Part shown: in pieces, positions 62,705 to 64,000 of the stretch
How positions within the stretch are numbered: the first letter of the stretch is position 1
Layout of the letters: each line of letters opens with the position of its first letter
From: Paraburkholderia acidicola
GTDB lineage: Bacteria; Pseudomonadota; Gammaproteobacteria; Burkholderiales; Burkholderiaceae
Assembly: GCF_002362315.1 (NCBI RefSeq)
Contig: NZ_MTZV01000001.1
Location: 434,001-498,000, forward strand
Direction: 5' to 3'
DNA: 64,000 nucleotides
Translations under genes and position numbers: made by a program
Notes under the pieces: generated by a model
Told to the model about the DNA's origin: nothing
Database searches by the model: none
What the model saw: the letters and a program-made list of their open reading frames with translations, nothing else

Positions 62705-63793
62705 TTGTCCGCTTCGCCTGCCTCGTCTGCCTCATCTTCATCTGTGGTTGCCCCCGCCTTGCAAGGACTGCGCGTACTCGATCTGACGCGCCTGCTGCCC
62801 GGCCCCGTCGCCACACTACGACTCGCGGAACTCGGCGCCGAAGTGCTGAAGATCGAAGCGCCCGGCGAAGGCGACGCAACGCGCACGATGATGCAAAGTT
62901 CGAGCGATCGCGCCGCAGGTCGGCCCGGGGCGTTCTACCGCCTGGTCAATCGCGGCAAACGTGAGATGCGGCTCGATCTGAAGTCGGAGGCGGGGCGCAC
63001 GGTTCTGTGTGCGCTGGCGCGCGAAGCGGATGTGCTCATCGAAAGTTTCCGTCCCGGTGTGATGGACCGGCTGGGCGTCGGTTTCGAGGCGCTGCATGCG
63101 CTCAATCCTAAGCTCGTCTATTGCGCGATCAGCGGGTATGGGTCGACAGGGCCGTTCACGCAGCACGCGGGCCACGATCTCAACTACATCGGCTATGCGG
63201 GCGTGCTCGAACAGCTCGCGGACCGCGACGGCGAGCCCGTTCTGCCTAACTTCCAGATCGCTGACCTGCTCGGCGGTGCATTGAGCGCGGTCACGCAGAT
63301 ACTTGCCGCGCTGTGGCATGTTGCGCGCGGAGGCGATGGCCGTTTCGTCGACGTCTCGATGACGCATGCGAGCTACGCGCACAACGTCGTGGCGCAGATC
63401 GCGCTCGCCAACGACGGCACCGCGCCGCCCGCGGGCGGTGGACTGCTGAACGGCGGCGTGCCCTGCTACAACCTTTACCGCACGCTCGATGGACGGTGGC
63501 TTGCGGTCGGTGCGCTCGAACTGAAGTTCTGGGAGACGTTGTGTGCTGCGCTCGGCCGGCCCGACTGGGGAACGCGGCACTGGAGCCTCGGACAGGCGAT
63601 CGGCGGTCCGGATGCGCACGCGCTGACGCAGGAACTCGCGGCGGTGATTGCCGGTAATTCGCTGGAAGACTGGGTGACGTTGCTGGAGCCGCTCGACTGC
63701 TGTGTGTCGCCGGTGCTGACGGCGGCGGAAGCGGCTCGGCATCCGTTGTTTGTGCCGGTGGTTACGCAGGAAGCGTCACAAGATCCGGGGTAA
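62705..63793 (+). CDS. CaiB/BaiF-family CoA-transferase (class III)
   Basis: The 362-residue product belongs to the CaiB/BaiF group of CoA-transferases and racemases. Recognised segments are LQGLRVLDLTRLLPGPVATL, LAELGAEVLKIEAPGEGD, LVYCAISGYGSTGPFTQHAG and GGDGRFVDVSMTHASYA, the last carrying the catalytic aspartate. It starts with TTG at 62705, 7 nt after GAGAGG; the first 17 residues are Ser/Ala-rich and variable. The acyl-CoA substrate is unknown, and alpha-methylacyl-CoA racemase activity is also possible. It follows the ABC-F gene but is unlikely to be related in function. Confidence 0.88.
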   Translation: MSASPASSASSSSVVAPALQGLRVLDLTRLLPGPVATLRLAELGAEVLKIEAPGEGDATRTMMQSSSDRAAGRPGAFYRLVNRGKREMRLDLKSEAGRTVLCALAREADVLIESFRPGVMDRLGVGFEALHALNPKLVYCAISGYGSTGPFTQHAGHDLNYIGYAGVLEQLADRDGEPVLPNFQIADLLGGALSAVTQILAALWHVARGGDGRFVDVSMTHASYAHNVVAQIALANDGTAPPAGGGLLNGGVPCYNLYRTLDGRWLAVGALELKFWETLCAALGRPDWGTRHWSLGQAIGGPDAHALTQELAAVIAGNSLEDWVTLLEPLDCCVSPVLTAAEAARHPLFVPVVTQEASQDPG

Positions 63794-63826
63794 AGCCCGG
63801 CAACCCCTCACGGCAACCCGCTTCGC

Positions 63827-64000
63827 TCAACGTCGAGGCAAAGTCTGCCGCTGGGCCGGCCCATCGTCGGTCAGCGTGTGCTTGCGCCCTTGCACATGCT
63901 GGCGGATGGTGGCCCTCACCTGGTCGGCGGTCACGTCTTCCGCGACCACGCGGCGCGAGATCTGTCCGGTTTCGTCGATCCATTCGACGATCCGGCAGCC
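63827..64000 (-). CDS. C-terminal part of a small conserved protein (cut by window edge)
   Basis: The minus-strand frame enters at the right edge and ends with a TGA at 63829-63827, leaving 57 visible residues: GCRIVEWIDETGQISRRVVA, then EDVTADQVRATIRQHVQGRK and a tail HTLTDDGPAQRQTLPRR. It looks like the end of a short Burkholderia-type hypothetical protein, possibly the DUF2866 group, but I am not sure of the family. Codon use is typical for the region and there is no stop within the frame. Function is unknown. Confidence 0.55.
   Translation of the reverse strand, partial: GCRIVEWIDETGQISRRVVAEDVTADQVRATIRQHVQGRKHTLTDDGPAQRQTLPRR

Noticed and set aside
60690..62879. 729-codon open frame antisense to the ABC-F gene
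   Set aside because: It covers a complete two-domain ATPase on the other strand, has no start signal and no domain.

Overview
This window looks like a chromosomal segment of a beta-proteobacterium of the Burkholderia sensu lato group, most likely Paraburkholderia or Caballeronia. The reasons are the high-GC codon use, the dense gene packing, the Burkholderiales gene orders (guaB - membrane protein - guaA; rpsB-tsf-pyrH-frr-uppS-cdsA-dxr-rseP-bamA-ompH-lpxD-fabZ-lpxA-lpxB-rnhB; dapC-dapD-arsC-like-dapE-prmB; smc-zipA-ligA-def) and the protein sequences themselves. No rRNA, tRNA, CRISPR, prophage or intact insertion sequence was found.

The left part (1 to about 10.3 kb) is accessory and visibly less GC-rich than the rest. 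It holds a truncated glycosidase-like gene with its own promoter and a 12-bp palindrome, a DUF1349 protein, an APC-type amine/amino acid permease translationally coupled to a class III aminotransferase, and a divergent LysR regulator with a perfect inverted repeat between them. Next comes a periplasmic molybdenum hydroxylase pair of the isoquinoline 1-oxidoreductase type (iorA/iorB-like), an exported Rid protein that lacks the usual catalytic arginine, a DoxX membrane protein, a divergent MarR regulator with repeated AT-rich sites, and an orphan DeoR regulator. It reads as two small catabolic or detoxification modules, each with a local regulator.

From 10.5 to 24 kb the core genome begins: guaB/guaA with an unnamed membrane protein between them, a DMT transporter, the ratA-rnfH pair divergent from smpB, an SPFH/NfeD pair, ppsA divergent from its regulatory kinase/phosphorylase gene ppsR, and a TrmH-family RNA methyltransferase. 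From 23.3 to 38.5 kb lies one long minus-strand block that links translation (rpsB, tsf, frr), UMP kinase, undecaprenyl diphosphate and phospholipid synthesis, isoprenoid synthesis, outer-membrane assembly (rseP, bamA, ompH/skp) and lipid A synthesis (lpxD, fabZ, lpxA, lpxB). It starts from a near-consensus promoter about 270 nt upstream of rpsB.

From 39 to 64 kb are map and glnD, a pseudouridine synthase with a striking tandem-repeat N-terminal extension of 14 residues per unit, the def-ligA-zipA-smc block, a second DMT transporter, the lysine/diaminopimelate genes dapC-dapD-arsC-like-dapE with an internal terminator, prmB, a cardiolipin synthase, a glutathione peroxidase, a YheS-type ABC-F ATPase, a CaiB/BaiF CoA-transferase, and the 3' end of a small gene running off the right edge.

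I did not find a clearly new multi-gene system. The best leads are the repeat-expanded pseudouridine synthase, the Mo-hydroxylase/exported-Rid/DoxX/MarR module, the conserved-looking unnamed membrane protein inside the gua operon, and the aminotransferase-permease-DUF1349-glycosidase cluster.
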